Source: Gammaproteobacteria bacterium
GTDB lineage: Bacteria; Pseudomonadota; Gammaproteobacteria; Pseudomonadales; Pseudohongiellaceae
NCBI GenBank assembly: GCA_030682575.1
Contig: JAUXNX010000023.1
Span: forward strand, 174,590-238,589
Direction: 5' to 3'
Length of the DNA stretch: 64,000 bases
The translations under genes and the position numbers were made by a program. Below are positions 25,087 to 34,279 of the stretch, in pieces (the stretch's first letter is position 1; each line of letters starts with the position of its first letter). The notes under the pieces were generated by a model. That model was given only the letters and a program-made list of their open reading frames with translations. It ran no database searches and was not told where the DNA came from.

Positions 25087-28000
25087 ATGAACTTTTCCCG
25101 ATTCTTTATCGACAGGCCCATTTTCGCCAGCGTTTTGTCATTGATGATTCTGCTGGGTGGCCTGATCGCGATGTTCAAGTTGCCGATCACGGAGTATCCC
25201 GAGGTTGTGCCGCCTTCCATCGTCGTTTACGCACAGTTCCCCGGTGCCAATCCGGCGGTGATCGCGGAGACGGTCTCCACGCCGCTTGAAGAGCAGATTG
25301 CTGGCGTCGAGAACCTTCTCTACATGTTCTCCCAGGCCAACACCGACGGCATGATGACGTTGACACTGACATTCGCCATTGGCACTGATCCGGATCTTGC
25401 CCAGCAACAGGTACAGAACCGCGTATCCCAGGCGTTGCCACGGTTGCCGGAGGTCACGCGACAACTGGGGGTCACCACCATCAAGGCATCGCCGAACATG
25501 ACGATGGTGGTGCATCTGCGCTCACCGGATGAGCGCTACGACATGCTGTGGCTGCGCAATTACGCGCTGCTCAACATCAAGGATCAGCTTGCCCGTGTGC
25601 AGGGTGTAGCAGAAGTGCAGATGTTCGGTGCAGGCGATTACGCGATGCGCTTGTGGTTAAAGCCCGATGAGATTGCCGAACTGGGACTCACTGCCTCTGA
25701 TGTCATCAACACCGTGCGCAACCAGAACGTGCAGGTGGCCGCCGGATTGATCGGCAGTGCGCCGAATCCGTCGCCACTCGAAGTGCAACTGCCGGTCAAC
25801 ACCAAGGGGCGTCTGGAGTCCGTTGAAGAGTTCGAAAACATCATCATCGCCACCAGCCCCACAGGTGCCATCACACGTCTGCGTGATGTGGCACGTATCG
25901 AGTTGGGTGCGTCGCAATACGCGTTACGTTCGCTGCTGGACAACGAGCAGGCCGTGGCGTTGCCGATTCTGCAGGCTCCTGGCGCCAATGCGATTCAGAT
26001 ATCTGACAACGTGCGCGCCAGAATGGAAGAGTTGAAGGCTGGTTTTCCCGAGGGCGTTGACTACAGCGTGGTGTATGACCCGACTGTATTCGTGCGCGAA
26101 TCTATCGAGGCGGTCGTCAAGACTCTGTTGGAAGCAATCGCGCTCGTGGTCGTGGTGGTGATCCTGTTCCTGCAGAACTGGCGTTCATCGCTGATTCCCC
26201 TGCTGGCTGTCCCGGTGTCGATCATTGGCACCTTCGGGCTGATGTATGCATTCGGTTTTTCCATCAACGTACTGTCCCTGTTCGGTCTGGTGCTCGCCAT
26301 CGGGATTGTGGTGGACGATGCCATCGTGGTAGTCGAAAACGTGGAGCGCAACATCGACAATGGTTTGTCTCCGCGTGAAGCCACTTACCAGGCCATGCGC
26401 GAAGTGAGTGGGCCCATCATTGCCATCTCGCTAACACTCATTGCAGTGTTCGTGCCAATTGCCTTCATCAGTGGTTTGAACGGCCAGTTCTATAAACAGT
26501 TCGCATTGACGATTGCGATTTCCACCGTGATTTCCGCGTTCAATTCGTTGACGCTGAGTCCGGCGCTTTCTGCATTGCTGCTCAAGAGTCGCGAACAGCG
26601 TGAGCACGACAAGGCGAATGCGAGTGACAATTTCCTTTCACGAGGTATCAGCCGCTTTTTCGGTTTGTTCAATCGTGGCTTCTCGCGCGCCTCTGACAAT
26701 TACAGCTCAACAGTGGGCAGGTTGCTGGGACGCAGAACTGCCACATTGGCGGTATATGGAGTGTTGCTGATGTTGACGTGGGCGGGCCTGGACTCCACGC
26801 CCAAAGGATTCATCCCCACGCAGGACAAACAGTACCTGATCGGGTTTGCACAGTTGCCTGCAGGTGCCACGCTGGATCGCACTGAAGCCGTGATTCGCGA
26901 GATGTCGGCGCTGGCGCTGGAAGAGGAGGGCGTCGAAAGCTCGGTGGCATTTCCAGGGTTGTCCATCAACGGATTCACCAACAGCGCGAGCGAGGGCATT
27001 GTCTTCGTAACGCTGGATCATTTCGATGATCGCCACCGTGATGACCTTTCTGCCGACGCCATCACCAACAGGCTGCAGCAGAAGTTCAATGGCGTGGAAG
27101 AAGCATTCATCCAGATTTTCCCGCCGCCCCCGATATTCGGTCTCGGCGCGATTGGTGGCTTTCGCTTGCAGATTCAGGATCGCCGCGATCAGGGCTATGA
27201 CGCGCTGAATGATGTGATTGGCCAGGTCGTACAAAAGGCCTGGGCAACACCAGAGCTGTTCGGAGTGTTTTCCAGTTACCAGATCAATTCGCCGCAACTG
27301 TTCGCGGATCTTGACCGTGACAGGGCTGTGCAGTTGGGGCTTTCCATTCCGGAGATATTCTCGACGATGCAGGTGTATCTGGGTTCGTCGTATGTAAACG
27401 ACTTCAATATGTTTGGCAGAACCTATCAGGTGGTGGCACAGGCGGATTCGCAGTATCGGGATTCACCGGATGACATCGCACAACTGCAGATGCGCAACCG
27501 GGCAGGCAACATGGTGCCACTTGGCGCTGTCATGAATGTGCGCGAAAGCTATGGACCAACCACCGCGCAGCGCTACAACGGATTCCGAGCCGGTGACATC
27601 AACGGCGGTCCGGCACCTGGCTATTCCAGCGGGGATGCGCAACTGGTGATGGAGGGCATTCTGGAAGAGACGCTGCCGCCGGGGTTCACCTACGAGTGGA
27701 CAGATCTGACCTATCAGGAAATCCTTGCCGGCAATACCGCGCTGCTGATTTTCCCGCTCTGTCTGTTACTGGTGTACCTGGTGCTTGCCGCGCAGTACGA
27801 GAGTCTGACGCTGCCACTGGCTGTCATCATGATTGTTCCCCTGAGTGTGCTGGCCGCGCTGATCGGCGTGTGGATGACAGGAGGAGATATCAATATCTTT
27901 ACGCAAATCAGTCTCTTTGTGCTGATAGGGCTGGCGAGCAAGAACGCAATTCTGATCGTGGAGTTCGCTCGCGAACTGGAACACAAGGGCATGGGAATTC

Positions 28001-28305
28001 GTGAAGCAGCGGTGGAAGCATCAAGACTGCGTCTGCGTCCGATTCTGATGACCTCACTCGCGTTCGTGATGGGAGTGTTGCCCATGGTGCTGTCCACAGG
28101 TGCCGGAGCCGAGATGCGCAACATCATGGGTATCGCAGTGTTCTCCGGCATGATCGGTGTGACCATGTTTGGTCTGCTGCTGACGCCAGTGTTCTACGTG
28201 GTACTGCGCAGCGCAGAGGAGCGCCGTCGCAACCGCAAGGCAGAGCGCAGAAGCACAGACAATGCGGCTGCGACACAAACAACATTGAGTGCAGGGCAAG
28301 TGTAA
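25087..28305 (+). CDS. RND family efflux pump inner-membrane subunit (HAE1)
   Basis: A 1072-residue protein starting MNFSRFFIDRPIFASVLS; AAGAGA lies six bases before the ATG at 25087, with an ATG one codon earlier as alternative. Twelve helices and two large periplasmic loops fit the hydrophobe/amphiphile efflux class. The paired aspartates of the proton relay are in GIVVDDAIVVVENVERN (helix 4). Typical porter-domain motifs (GANPAVIAETVSTPLEEQI, GFIPTQDKQYL) are present. It exports toxic compounds or drugs using the proton gradient; the substrate range cannot be predicted. Its stop overlaps the next start by one base. Confidence 0.94.
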   Translation: MNFSRFFIDRPIFASVLSLMILLGGLIAMFKLPITEYPEVVPPSIVVYAQFPGANPAVIAETVSTPLEEQIAGVENLLYMFSQANTDGMMTLTLTFAIGTDPDLAQQQVQNRVSQALPRLPEVTRQLGVTTIKASPNMTMVVHLRSPDERYDMLWLRNYALLNIKDQLARVQGVAEVQMFGAGDYAMRLWLKPDEIAELGLTASDVINTVRNQNVQVAAGLIGSAPNPSPLEVQLPVNTKGRLESVEEFENIIIATSPTGAITRLRDVARIELGASQYALRSLLDNEQAVALPILQAPGANAIQISDNVRARMEELKAGFPEGVDYSVVYDPTVFVRESIEAVVKTLLEAIALVVVVVILFLQNWRSSLIPLLAVPVSIIGTFGLMYAFGFSINVLSLFGLVLAIGIVVDDAIVVVENVERNIDNGLSPREATYQAMREVSGPIIAISLTLIAVFVPIAFISGLNGQFYKQFALTIAISTVISAFNSLTLSPALSALLLKSREQREHDKANASDNFLSRGISRFFGLFNRGFSRASDNYSSTVGRLLGRRTATLAVYGVLLMLTWAGLDSTPKGFIPTQDKQYLIGFAQLPAGATLDRTEAVIREMSALALEEEGVESSVAFPGLSINGFTNSASEGIVFVTLDHFDDRHRDDLSADAITNRLQQKFNGVEEAFIQIFPPPPIFGLGAIGGFRLQIQDRRDQGYDALNDVIGQVVQKAWATPELFGVFSSYQINSPQLFADLDRDRAVQLGLSIPEIFSTMQVYLGSSYVNDFNMFGRTYQVVAQADSQYRDSPDDIAQLQMRNRAGNMVPLGAVMNVRESYGPTTAQRYNGFRAGDINGGPAPGYSSGDAQLVMEGILEETLPPGFTYEWTDLTYQEILAGNTALLIFPLCLLLVYLVLAAQYESLTLPLAVIMIVPLSVLAALIGVWMTGGDINIFTQISLFVLIGLASKNAILIVEFARELEHKGMGIREAAVEASRLRLRPILMTSLAFVMGVLPMVLSTGAGAEMRNIMGIAVFSGMIGVTMFGLLLTPVFYVVLRSAEERRRNRKAERRSTDNAAATQTTLSAGQV

Positions 28306-29732
28306 TGAGCAGAATCAACGCAAGGACCGTTCGACAACTCTTCCTGCAGACCGCTCTGGTCGCGGCACTGAGCGCCTGTGCCTCCAGCAACGACTATGGC
28401 AGTCTGCAGGTGCCTCCCGCAGTGCATCCGGAATTCCAGATACCTGGCAGTTCTCACGCCGTGCCGACAGAGGAAGTGGTAGCGCGGTGGTGGGAAACAC
28501 TTGGTGACACACAGTTGAGCAATCTGGTTGACGTGGCACTCGAGCACAACAATGACGTGGGTGTGGCACTGGCGAATCTTGAACTGGCTCGCAGCAACCT
28601 GCGTGGTGACTCGCTGAACCGCCTGCCGAACATCGGTACGTCCGTGAGTGCAACAGACCAGCGTCTCTCGGAAGCTGTCACAGCGCCAGGTGCTGATACT
28701 CGTTTCACCACCTACCAGGCCGGGTTCGATGCCGCGTGGGAGCTGGATCTGTTCGGCCGTCTCGGTCAGGCAGTGAATGCGTCGCGCGCAGAGCTGGAGG
28801 TGAGTCAGGCTGATCTGGATCAGGTCTACGTCACCGTTGCTGCCGAAGTGGCGCGCACCTATATCCAGTTGCGTGGCGCTCAGCACCGGCTGGACGTCAG
28901 TCAGCGCAATGTGGGCAATCTGGAGCAATCGCATGACCTGACACAGCAACTGATGAATGGTGGACTGGGAGATGGGCTGGACGTACAACGTGCGCTCACC
29001 CAACTCGAACTGGCCAGGTCCGGATTGCCGCAATTGCGTGCTCAGGTGGACGCCGCCATTAACAGACTGAGTGTCCTGACAGGTCAGATGCCATCGACTT
29101 TGCGTGGTGAGCTGGCGGTGGCGCAACCACTGCCCTCCATTCCGCCTTCGGTGGCAGTGGGTGATCCGGTGGAGCTGCTCAAGCGCCGCCCTGATATCCG
29201 TCGTGCCGAACGGCAGTTGGCCAGTTCGATTGCGCGTTACAACATGAGTGTCGCCGATCTGTATCCGCGGGTGTCCATCACTGGCAGCATAGGGTTTCTG
29301 GCGACAGCATTCGCTGATCTTGGCACCGGCGGTACGCTGACACATCTGGTTGGCCCGCAGATCAGTTGGGAGGCTTTCAATCTGGGTCGTGTGCAGAATC
29401 GCATTGATGCCGCCGATGCGCGTATTCAGGGGCAACTGGAAGTCTTCGAGAAAACGTTGCTGACCTCATTCGAGGAGGTCGATAACGCCATGTCCACACT
29501 GTCGTGGGAGATGGAGCGTCGTGCCAATCTGCGTGCAGCCGCCGAGGCAAGCGCGCAGTCTTCCAACTTTGCGTTGCAACGCTTCGAAGCAGGTACAGAC
29601 AGTTTTCTTGATGTGCTCGATGCTCAGCGCACTCAGCTTGAAGCAGAGGACTTGCTTGCCCGCAGCGAAACGGATGTAGCGTTGAATGTGATATCGCTCT
29701 ACAAGGCCCTCGGCGGCGGGTGGCAAATGTAA
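28305..29732 (+). CDS. NodT/OprM-type outer-membrane efflux lipoprotein
   Basis: A 475-residue precursor. The start overlaps the pump stop (TAATG), which implies translational coupling. The signal sequence ends in the lipobox LSAC near residue 24. Two outer-membrane efflux repeats follow, each with the long coiled-coil alpha-barrel pattern (DVALEHNNDVGVALANLELARSN near residue 75; ADLYPRVSITGSIGFLA near residue 320). KRRPDIRRAERQLASS is a strong family motif. It is the outer-membrane exit channel for the adaptor and pump coded upstream, and an intrinsic terminator follows the gene. Confidence 0.93.
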   Translation: MSRINARTVRQLFLQTALVAALSACASSNDYGSLQVPPAVHPEFQIPGSSHAVPTEEVVARWWETLGDTQLSNLVDVALEHNNDVGVALANLELARSNLRGDSLNRLPNIGTSVSATDQRLSEAVTAPGADTRFTTYQAGFDAAWELDLFGRLGQAVNASRAELEVSQADLDQVYVTVAAEVARTYIQLRGAQHRLDVSQRNVGNLEQSHDLTQQLMNGGLGDGLDVQRALTQLELARSGLPQLRAQVDAAINRLSVLTGQMPSTLRGELAVAQPLPSIPPSVAVGDPVELLKRRPDIRRAERQLASSIARYNMSVADLYPRVSITGSIGFLATAFADLGTGGTLTHLVGPQISWEAFNLGRVQNRIDAADARIQGQLEVFEKTLLTSFEEVDNAMSTLSWEMERRANLRAAAEASAQSSNFALQRFEAGTDSFLDVLDAQRTQLEAEDLLARSETDVALNVISLYKALGGGWQM

Positions 29733-29817
29733 GAGCCAGCTTGCAGGCGATAGGATGTGCGGGAATTCTCTGTCACCCATCATCCGAACATCGCTCTGTT
29801 TTCGATTTACCCCCTTA

Positions 29818-29855
29818 CCCCCGGCTGCGCTCTCCTGCAGACCGGGGGTTTTTTT
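29818..29855 (+). terminator. intrinsic terminator of RND operon
   Basis: CCCCCGG (29818-29824) pairs with CCGGGGG (29842-29848), followed by seven T. A partial REP-like sequence (CCAGCTTGCAGGCGAT) lies just after the operon stop at about 29.74 kb. Confidence 0.85.
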
Positions 29856-29908
29856 CCACTGTAAACGCTGGCAGTCTAGCCATCTTTGGGTGATGTGGAG
29901 GTGAGGAA

Positions 29909-30292
29909 ATGCTCTACCAGGGAAGTTGCCATTGCGGCGCAATCAAGTTCGAAGTTGAAGCGCCGGAACAAATTCAGTGCGACGACTGTAACTGCTCCAT
30001 CTGCGGCAAGGCCGGTTTTCTGCATCTGATCGTGCCGAAGTCGAAGTTCCGACTGCTGCGGGGGGAAGATAGTCTCACCACGTACATTTGGGGTACGGGC
30101 GTCGCGAAACATACCTTTTGCAAAATCTGCGGCATCAAACCGTTCTATACGCCGCGCTCGAATCCCGATGGTGTTGACGTGAACGTGCGCTGCCTCGATC
30201 CGGTGCCGGGCAATCTGGAGATCACTCTGTTTGATGGTCAGAATTGGGAAGACAATGCGCACAAGGTGGCGCACAAGAGTCAGGAGGGTTGA
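29909..30292 (+). CDS. GFA/CENP-V family zinc protein
   Basis: A 127-residue protein beginning MLYQGSCHCGAIKFEVEAP. The zinc-binding cysteines are in CHCG (7-9), CDDCNCSIC (about 29-37) and CKICG (about 76-80), the pattern of the glutathione-dependent formaldehyde-activating family. The ending is family-like (NVRCLDPVP, FDGQNWE). Most members are uncharacterised, and a true formaldehyde-glutathione activity should not be assumed. It is a single gene, flanked by the RND terminator upstream and by a REP-like hairpin before the convergent DoxX gene. Confidence 0.88.
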   Translation: MLYQGSCHCGAIKFEVEAPEQIQCDDCNCSICGKAGFLHLIVPKSKFRLLRGEDSLTTYIWGTGVAKHTFCKICGIKPFYTPRSNPDGVDVNVRCLDPVPGNLEITLFDGQNWEDNAHKVAHKSQEG

Positions 30293-30313
30293 GATTTCGT
30301 GAGAGGACTGACT

Positions 30314-30340
30314 GTGGGAGCGGGCAGAGCCCACTCCCAC
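30314..30340. repeat. REP-like hairpin between convergent genes
   Basis: GTGGGAG (30314-30320) and CTCCCAC (30334-30340) enclose CGGGCAGAGCCCA, in which GGGC and GCCC also pair. It lies between the convergent GFA and DoxX genes and may act on both mRNA 3' ends. There is no T-tract. Confidence 0.6.
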
Positions 30341-30350
30341 GCTTGCAGCT

Positions 30351-30803
30351 TCAAGCAGTTTGAGCATTCAGCCTTCGCGCCAGCACCTCATCAACACTCA
30401 ATCGTCCAGCGCCCGACACGAGCAGCGATACCGTACCGGCCAACAGCGCCAGACCAAACTCATAACCGTTGTTGGCCATGAACAGTCCGTTGTCGATGTG
30501 CACGGTCAGAATCGCAACGATCATGGTCACTGCCAGCACCAGCGCAGAGGGCCGCACCAGCAGGCCGACGATCAGCAACAATCCGCCGAAGAATTCCGCA
30601 GAACCAGCAGCGCCTGCCATCAGGACGCCAGGCGTCAAACCTATGGACTCCATGAACTGCCCTGTGCCCTGCAGTCCGTAACCTCCGAAAGAGCCAAATA
30701 ATTTCTGTGCGCCATGAGCGACGAAGATCACTCCCAGTGGCAGGCGCAGCGCTAGAGGGGACACTTCATTTCCAGCTTCAATCACTCGGTTGATAGTGCT
30801 CAT
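30351..30803 (-). CDS. DoxX family membrane protein
   Basis: A 150-residue protein with four hydrophobic segments. ALRLPLGVIFVAHGAQKLFGSFGGYGLQG and GLLVRPSALVLAVTMIVAILTVH are the standard DoxX/YqjF/MhqP-type motifs. Relatives respond to electrophiles, quinones or aromatic compounds; the mechanism is unknown. It is transcribed divergently from a LysR regulator gene, an arrangement that usually means regulation by that LysR. It is not closely similar to the DoxX protein at 0.4-0.8 kb. Confidence 0.88.
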   Translation of the reverse strand: MSTINRVIEAGNEVSPLALRLPLGVIFVAHGAQKLFGSFGGYGLQGTGQFMESIGLTPGVLMAGAAGSAEFFGGLLLIVGLLVRPSALVLAVTMIVAILTVHIDNGLFMANNGYEFGLALLAGTVSLLVSGAGRLSVDEVLARRLNAQTA

Positions 30804-30921
30804 TTTCTTCTCCTTGTCCGTATTCGTGAATTGATTTTCAATTTTGCTGATCTCTTCAGATCGCGCTTGATGTGTACTATAGGGATGGTAATTGGGGCTT
30901 AAAAGCGGAACATTTTGACGC

Positions 30922-30942
30922 TATAATTCAAAAAATTTGAAT
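30922..30942. promoter_or_regulatory. LysR-box-like palindrome in divergent promoter
   Basis: ATTCAAAAAATTTGAAT (30926-30942) is a perfect palindrome with T-N11-A form, overlapping a TATAAT at 30922-30927. It sits in the 171-base gap between the divergent DoxX and LysR genes. On the other strand a TATAGT near 30880 could serve DoxX. Binding by the adjacent LysR is inferred. Confidence 0.55.
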
Positions 30943-30974
30943 ATTTGGAATTCAGATCCAAGGAGGCTCTGCCA

Positions 30975-31868
30975 ATGCACCATGCCATCACGCTGGAAGC
31001 CCTGCGCGTACTGGATGCCATCGATCGCCGTGGCAGCTTTCTTGCCGCTGCTGATGCCCTGTTCAAGGTGCCATCTGCGCTGACCTACACGGTGCAGAAG
31101 CTGGAATCGGAACTTGGTGTCAGTCTTTTTGATCGGAGTCGACAGCGTGCTCAACTGACAGAAGCTGGCAGGTTGGTGCTGGAGCGGGGCCGTGTGTTGT
31201 TGCAGGATGCCCAGGATCTGGAAGAGGCTGTGAAGCAATTGGAGTCTGGCTGGGAAACCACAATACGCATCGCCCGCGATACAGTGCTGCCGATTACGCT
31301 GCTGTTGGAGCAGGTGCATCAGTTCAATCAATTGGGCAGGCACGTGTCGGTGCAGATCAGTGAAGAGGTGCTGGGAGGCGGCTGGGACGCCTTGGTGGCA
31401 GGGCGCTGCGATCTCACGCTCGGTGCTTCAGGAGAGATTCCCAAGGGCGTGTTCGAGTACCGCGTGCTCGGAGACATGGGCTTCGTGTTCGCCGTGGCGC
31501 CAGGTCATCCGCTTGCGCAATGGGGCGGGCCAATAGATGCCCAGGCCATCTCTGCTTTTCCAACGGTGATTGCGGCAGACACTTCCATCACGACGCCTGC
31601 ACGTTCCTCAGGTTTGATTGCCAGTCGTCAGAGCATTCGTGTTGCGAACATGGGGGCGAAGATCGAGGCCCAGCGCATGGGTGTTGGTGTGGGTTTCCTG
31701 CCGAGGCACATGGTGACGAGGCTGCTTGCCACAGGTGAATTGATAGAGTTGGAATGCACGATCCCCAGACCGCCCATGCCTCTGTACATGGCCTGGCGCA
31801 AGAACCAGAAGGGCAATGCGCTGGCCTGGTTTGTGGAGGCGTGTGCGAGGATCAAGTGGTTGGGGTGA
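30975..31868 (+). CDS. LysR family transcriptional regulator
   Basis: A 297-residue protein. AAGGAGG nine bases before the ATG at 30975 decides the start. The winged helix-turn-helix at residues 3-60 (LEALRVLDAIDRRGSFLAAAD, VPSALTYTVQKLESELGVSLF) matches the YhaJ-type LysR group, whose recognition helix reads PSALTYTVQKLE. The effector domain follows. E. coli YhaJ controls a DoxX-type gene (yqjF) and responds to aromatic nitro compounds, so control of the divergent DoxX gene here is a reasonable inference. The effector itself is not known. Confidence 0.87.
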   Translation: MHHAITLEALRVLDAIDRRGSFLAAADALFKVPSALTYTVQKLESELGVSLFDRSRQRAQLTEAGRLVLERGRVLLQDAQDLEEAVKQLESGWETTIRIARDTVLPITLLLEQVHQFNQLGRHVSVQISEEVLGGGWDALVAGRCDLTLGASGEIPKGVFEYRVLGDMGFVFAVAPGHPLAQWGGPIDAQAISAFPTVIAADTSITTPARSSGLIASRQSIRVANMGAKIEAQRMGVGVGFLPRHMVTRLLATGELIELECTIPRPPMPLYMAWRKNQKGNALAWFVEACARIKWLG

Positions 31869-31878
31869 CCGCGTGACG

Positions 31879-32595
31879 TCAAACTTTCATGGCGCGGATG
31901 CACAGGAAGCAGGGTTGCTTCATCAGTTCGCGGTAGTGACGAGGATCTGCCTTGAGAAATTCCTCTGTAGGTTTTGGTTCCAGAACTTTCTCGATGCGGA
32001 AACCGCTCTCTGCGAAAGGATTGAGCGTCTCCTGCAACGAACGGCGATAAGTCGGCATCGTCACGCGCACAGGCGCAAATCCGGTCCACTGCGAACTGAC
32101 CAGCTCCGTGGCGAAATAGTTTTGTGATCTGAAGTAGTTGAAGTCAAAGAATGGGTGCGTGACAGAAACCACCAGATAGCCACCGCTGCGCAGCGCTCGG
32201 TTGAATTCTCGAAACGTTGCGTGCCAGTCGCGCACATATTCCAGCACCAGTGGACTGATAACCAGATCCATTGAATCTGATTCCACAAAGCTGAGCGGTA
32301 CAGCGAGATCAGCCTGACGCACATCGGCGCGTCCGTGCGTGCGCTGCTTCGCCAACGCCACCATCTTCGGGCTTGCATCCACGGCAATCACCTGCGCGCC
32401 GTGATCCAGCAACCATTCGGAATAAATCCCCGGGCCGCACCCCGCATCAAGGACACGTTTGCCATCAACGTCAGGCAGCAGCGACAGAGTTGCGGGACGC
32501 TCGTAATAAGCATTGTGTGGTTTTATGTCGATGGCCGACGCATAGGCGGAGGCGAGATGTTCGTATGCTTCCAGAGCAATGGGCTGGTCGGTCAT
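31879..32595 (-). CDS. class I SAM-dependent methyltransferase
   Basis: A 238-residue cytoplasmic protein. Motif I VLDAGCGPGIYSEWLLDHG (near residues 48-66), the acidic residue in VIAVDASPKM and the post-motif ISPLVLEYVRDW define a Methyltransf_11/25-type Rossmann fold. GYLVVSVTHPFFD lies in strand 5. Substrate is unknown; the C-terminal half (PVRVTMPTYRRSLQETLN) does not point to a specific subfamily. It is convergent with the LysR gene, with 10 bases between the stops. Confidence 0.88.
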   Translation of the reverse strand: MTDQPIALEAYEHLASAYASAIDIKPHNAYYERPATLSLLPDVDGKRVLDAGCGPGIYSEWLLDHGAQVIAVDASPKMVALAKQRTHGRADVRQADLAVPLSFVESDSMDLVISPLVLEYVRDWHATFREFNRALRSGGYLVVSVTHPFFDFNYFRSQNYFATELVSSQWTGFAPVRVTMPTYRRSLQETLNPFAESGFRIEKVLEPKPTEEFLKADPRHYRELMKQPCFLCIRAMKV

Positions 32596-32894
32596 TTTGC
32601 TTTTCCCACAGGGTGGCAGTAAGAGAGGAGGGCAGAGAGTATATCAGCCCATCCATGCTGCAGTAATTGAGAGTGGCGCCACGCTGCAACTGCTTGAGCG
32701 TGATCCGGTCTACTGCGCTGGCTCAAATGGTGTTCGACAGGGTCAGTGTCGACCGCCAGAACCTGCGTGCCATTCAGAAGATTCCTTGTCGCACAACACG
32801 ATGGTGTGGAACGACAACAGCAGGCTGGTTGAAGATCCGATTCGTACACGGCAAGAGGTGATGACGCCGATACTGGTGTCATGAGGAAATAAAA
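32596..32894. other. gap without recognisable gene
   Basis: About 300 bases with GC content like the surroundings. Several short frames are open on both strands (for example 32592-32882 minus), but none has a ribosome-binding site, a recognisable domain or convincing codon use. It may be decayed coding sequence. Confidence 0.4.
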
Positions 32895-32947
32895 AAAGGT
32901 GCCAGATTCAACCTCTCGCCAGTGGCGGGAAAAAATCTGACACCTTT
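32895..32947 (-). terminator. bidirectional-type terminator hairpin
   Basis: AAAGGTGCCAGATT (32895-32908) pairs with AATCTGACACCTTT (32934-32947) at 13 of 14 positions around a GC-rich inner hairpin (CTCGCCAGTGGCGGG). Leftward transcripts of the PQQ-YceI operon would read a T-tract directly after the stem. The GGTGYCAGATT arm resembles short palindromes found beside REP-associated transposases, which is an alternative origin. Confidence 0.75.
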
Positions 32948-33001
32948 ATTGTAGAACTACTTCGTGTTCACACGGATTGAAACCTGAGAACCAGAAGATA
33001 C

Positions 33002-33643
33002 TTACTGGGCATCCTGGAATTCAACATGAATTTCCAGTGCGATGTCGTCACCAACACCGAAAGAAACCATGTTGTCCAAGCCGAAAGCCGAACGTTTGAA
33101 CTCCATGTTTGCGGAGAACCCGAGGGTATAACGTCGAGTCAGAAAGTTACGACCACCACCGTTGAAGTTTACAGTTATGTTCACGGGCGCCGTGGTTCCC
33201 AACAATGTCAGGTCTCCGGCAAACACGAATGTGTCTTCGTCTATGGCTTCAACAAACGAGGTGGTTCTGTATATGGCTTGTGGGTAAGACGCTACATTGA
33301 ACCAGCTCGAACCGCGCAACTCTTCTTCGAAGTCTGGAAGGTTCACGTTGATTGAAGATGTATCGACTATCACTTCCAGGCTGGAGTTCTGAATGTTCTC
33401 GGGATCGAAATTCAAAGACGCATCGAAGTCTGTGAAACGACCAATGAACGAGGAAAAGCCCAGGTGGTTGATCTTGAACAATAGTGCAGCATGGGTTTTG
33501 TCGAGGACATATCCTCCACCCCTTAGCTCGGAGACACTGGTTTCAAAGCCAGGAGTCAACAAGCGGTCGCACGACACCAATGTGACGGAACTGACGAGGG
33601 CCAATGCCAGCCAGCGGTATTTGGAAAGTATTTTCTTGAACAT
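33002..33643 (-). CDS. YceI family lipoprotein
   Basis: A 213-residue precursor. The signal sequence ends in the lipobox LVSC near residue 25. The rest is a YceI lipocalin-like barrel: YVLDKTHAALLFKINHLGFSSFIGRF, LEVIVDTSSINVNLP, LRGSSWFNVASYPQAIY, FVFAGDLTLLGTTAPVNITV and FGVGDDIALEIHVEF. YceI proteins bind polyisoprenoid chains, including ubiquinone-8 in known structures. It is the last of three leftward genes after a PQQ dehydrogenase and a second YceI, with gaps of 27 and 33 nt, and is followed by a terminator. Confidence 0.92.
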   Translation of the reverse strand: MFKKILSKYRWLALALVSSVTLVSCDRLLTPGFETSVSELRGGGYVLDKTHAALLFKINHLGFSSFIGRFTDFDASLNFDPENIQNSSLEVIVDTSSINVNLPDFEEELRGSSWFNVASYPQAIYRTTSFVEAIDEDTFVFAGDLTLLGTTAPVNITVNFNGGGRNFLTRRYTLGFSANMEFKRSAFGLDNMVSFGVGDDIALEIHVEFQDAQ

Positions 33644-33676
33644 TGAAATAACCTATTTGCAATATAGTCAGTTTAG

Positions 33677-34252
33677 TTACTGCTGAACAGCGTGAACATC
33701 GATAGAGACGATCACATCGTTTGGAATTGCCGATGTATTCGCCAGATAGCCTTGGCCGACACCAAACGCCAGACGTTGGATAGTCACTTCGCTGGTCATG
33801 TGGAAGCCGATCTTGCCGCCTGCTGTTGTCACTTCAAGATTGAAGGGAAAGCTCACAGGGTGAGTCTGGTCACGGATGGTCAGCATACCGTCGGAAACGA
33901 AGGCTCCCGTTGAGTCCAGTCGGCACTTCTCCGCTGTGAACTTCGCAGTGGGGAATTGATCCACGTCGAACATTTCCACATCCAGCAGATAGCTCAACGT
34001 CTCAGCATCGTCGATGGCAATGTCCTCGATATTGATCGATACCGTGAAACTGCATGCGGCTGGGTTCGCCGGATCAATATCAAAAGTACCTTCAATATTC
34101 GTGAACGCACCTTGGTAGGGAGTGCCCGAGTAAGAGTACTGGAAAACAACCTTGGAAGTGGCTGAGTCGAGAACCCAGTCAGCCGCTTGTGCTGGAAGTG
34201 TGGTCAACAGCAGCAGCGGCGCAAGAGCCGCTCTGTAAAACATGTTACGCAT
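33677..34252 (-). CDS. periplasmic YceI family protein
   Basis: A 191-residue precursor with a signal peptide to about residue 23 (LLLLTTLPAQA before ADWVLD). The YceI barrel follows: ADWVLDSATSKVVFQYSYSG, SFTVSINIEDIAID, DVEMFDVDQFPTAKFTAEKC, LTIRDQTHPVSFPF and PNDVIVSIDVHAV. It is presumably soluble in the periplasm and binds an isoprenoid lipid such as a quinone. The gene lies between the PQQ dehydrogenase and the lipid-anchored YceI paralogue. Confidence 0.92.
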   Translation of the reverse strand: MRNMFYRAALAPLLLLTTLPAQAADWVLDSATSKVVFQYSYSGTPYQGAFTNIEGTFDIDPANPAACSFTVSINIEDIAIDDAETLSYLLDVEMFDVDQFPTAKFTAEKCRLDSTGAFVSDGMLTIRDQTHPVSFPFNLEVTTAGGKIGFHMTSEVTIQRLAFGVGQGYLANTSAIPNDVIVSIDVHAVQQ

Positions 34253-34279
34253 AACTACTCCTGGTATCGTGATGTTAAG

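Noticed and set aside
28194..29435. Leftward frame of 413 codons opposite the outer-membrane channel gene
   Set aside because: It is a shadow of the efflux channel, without start signals or family similarity.
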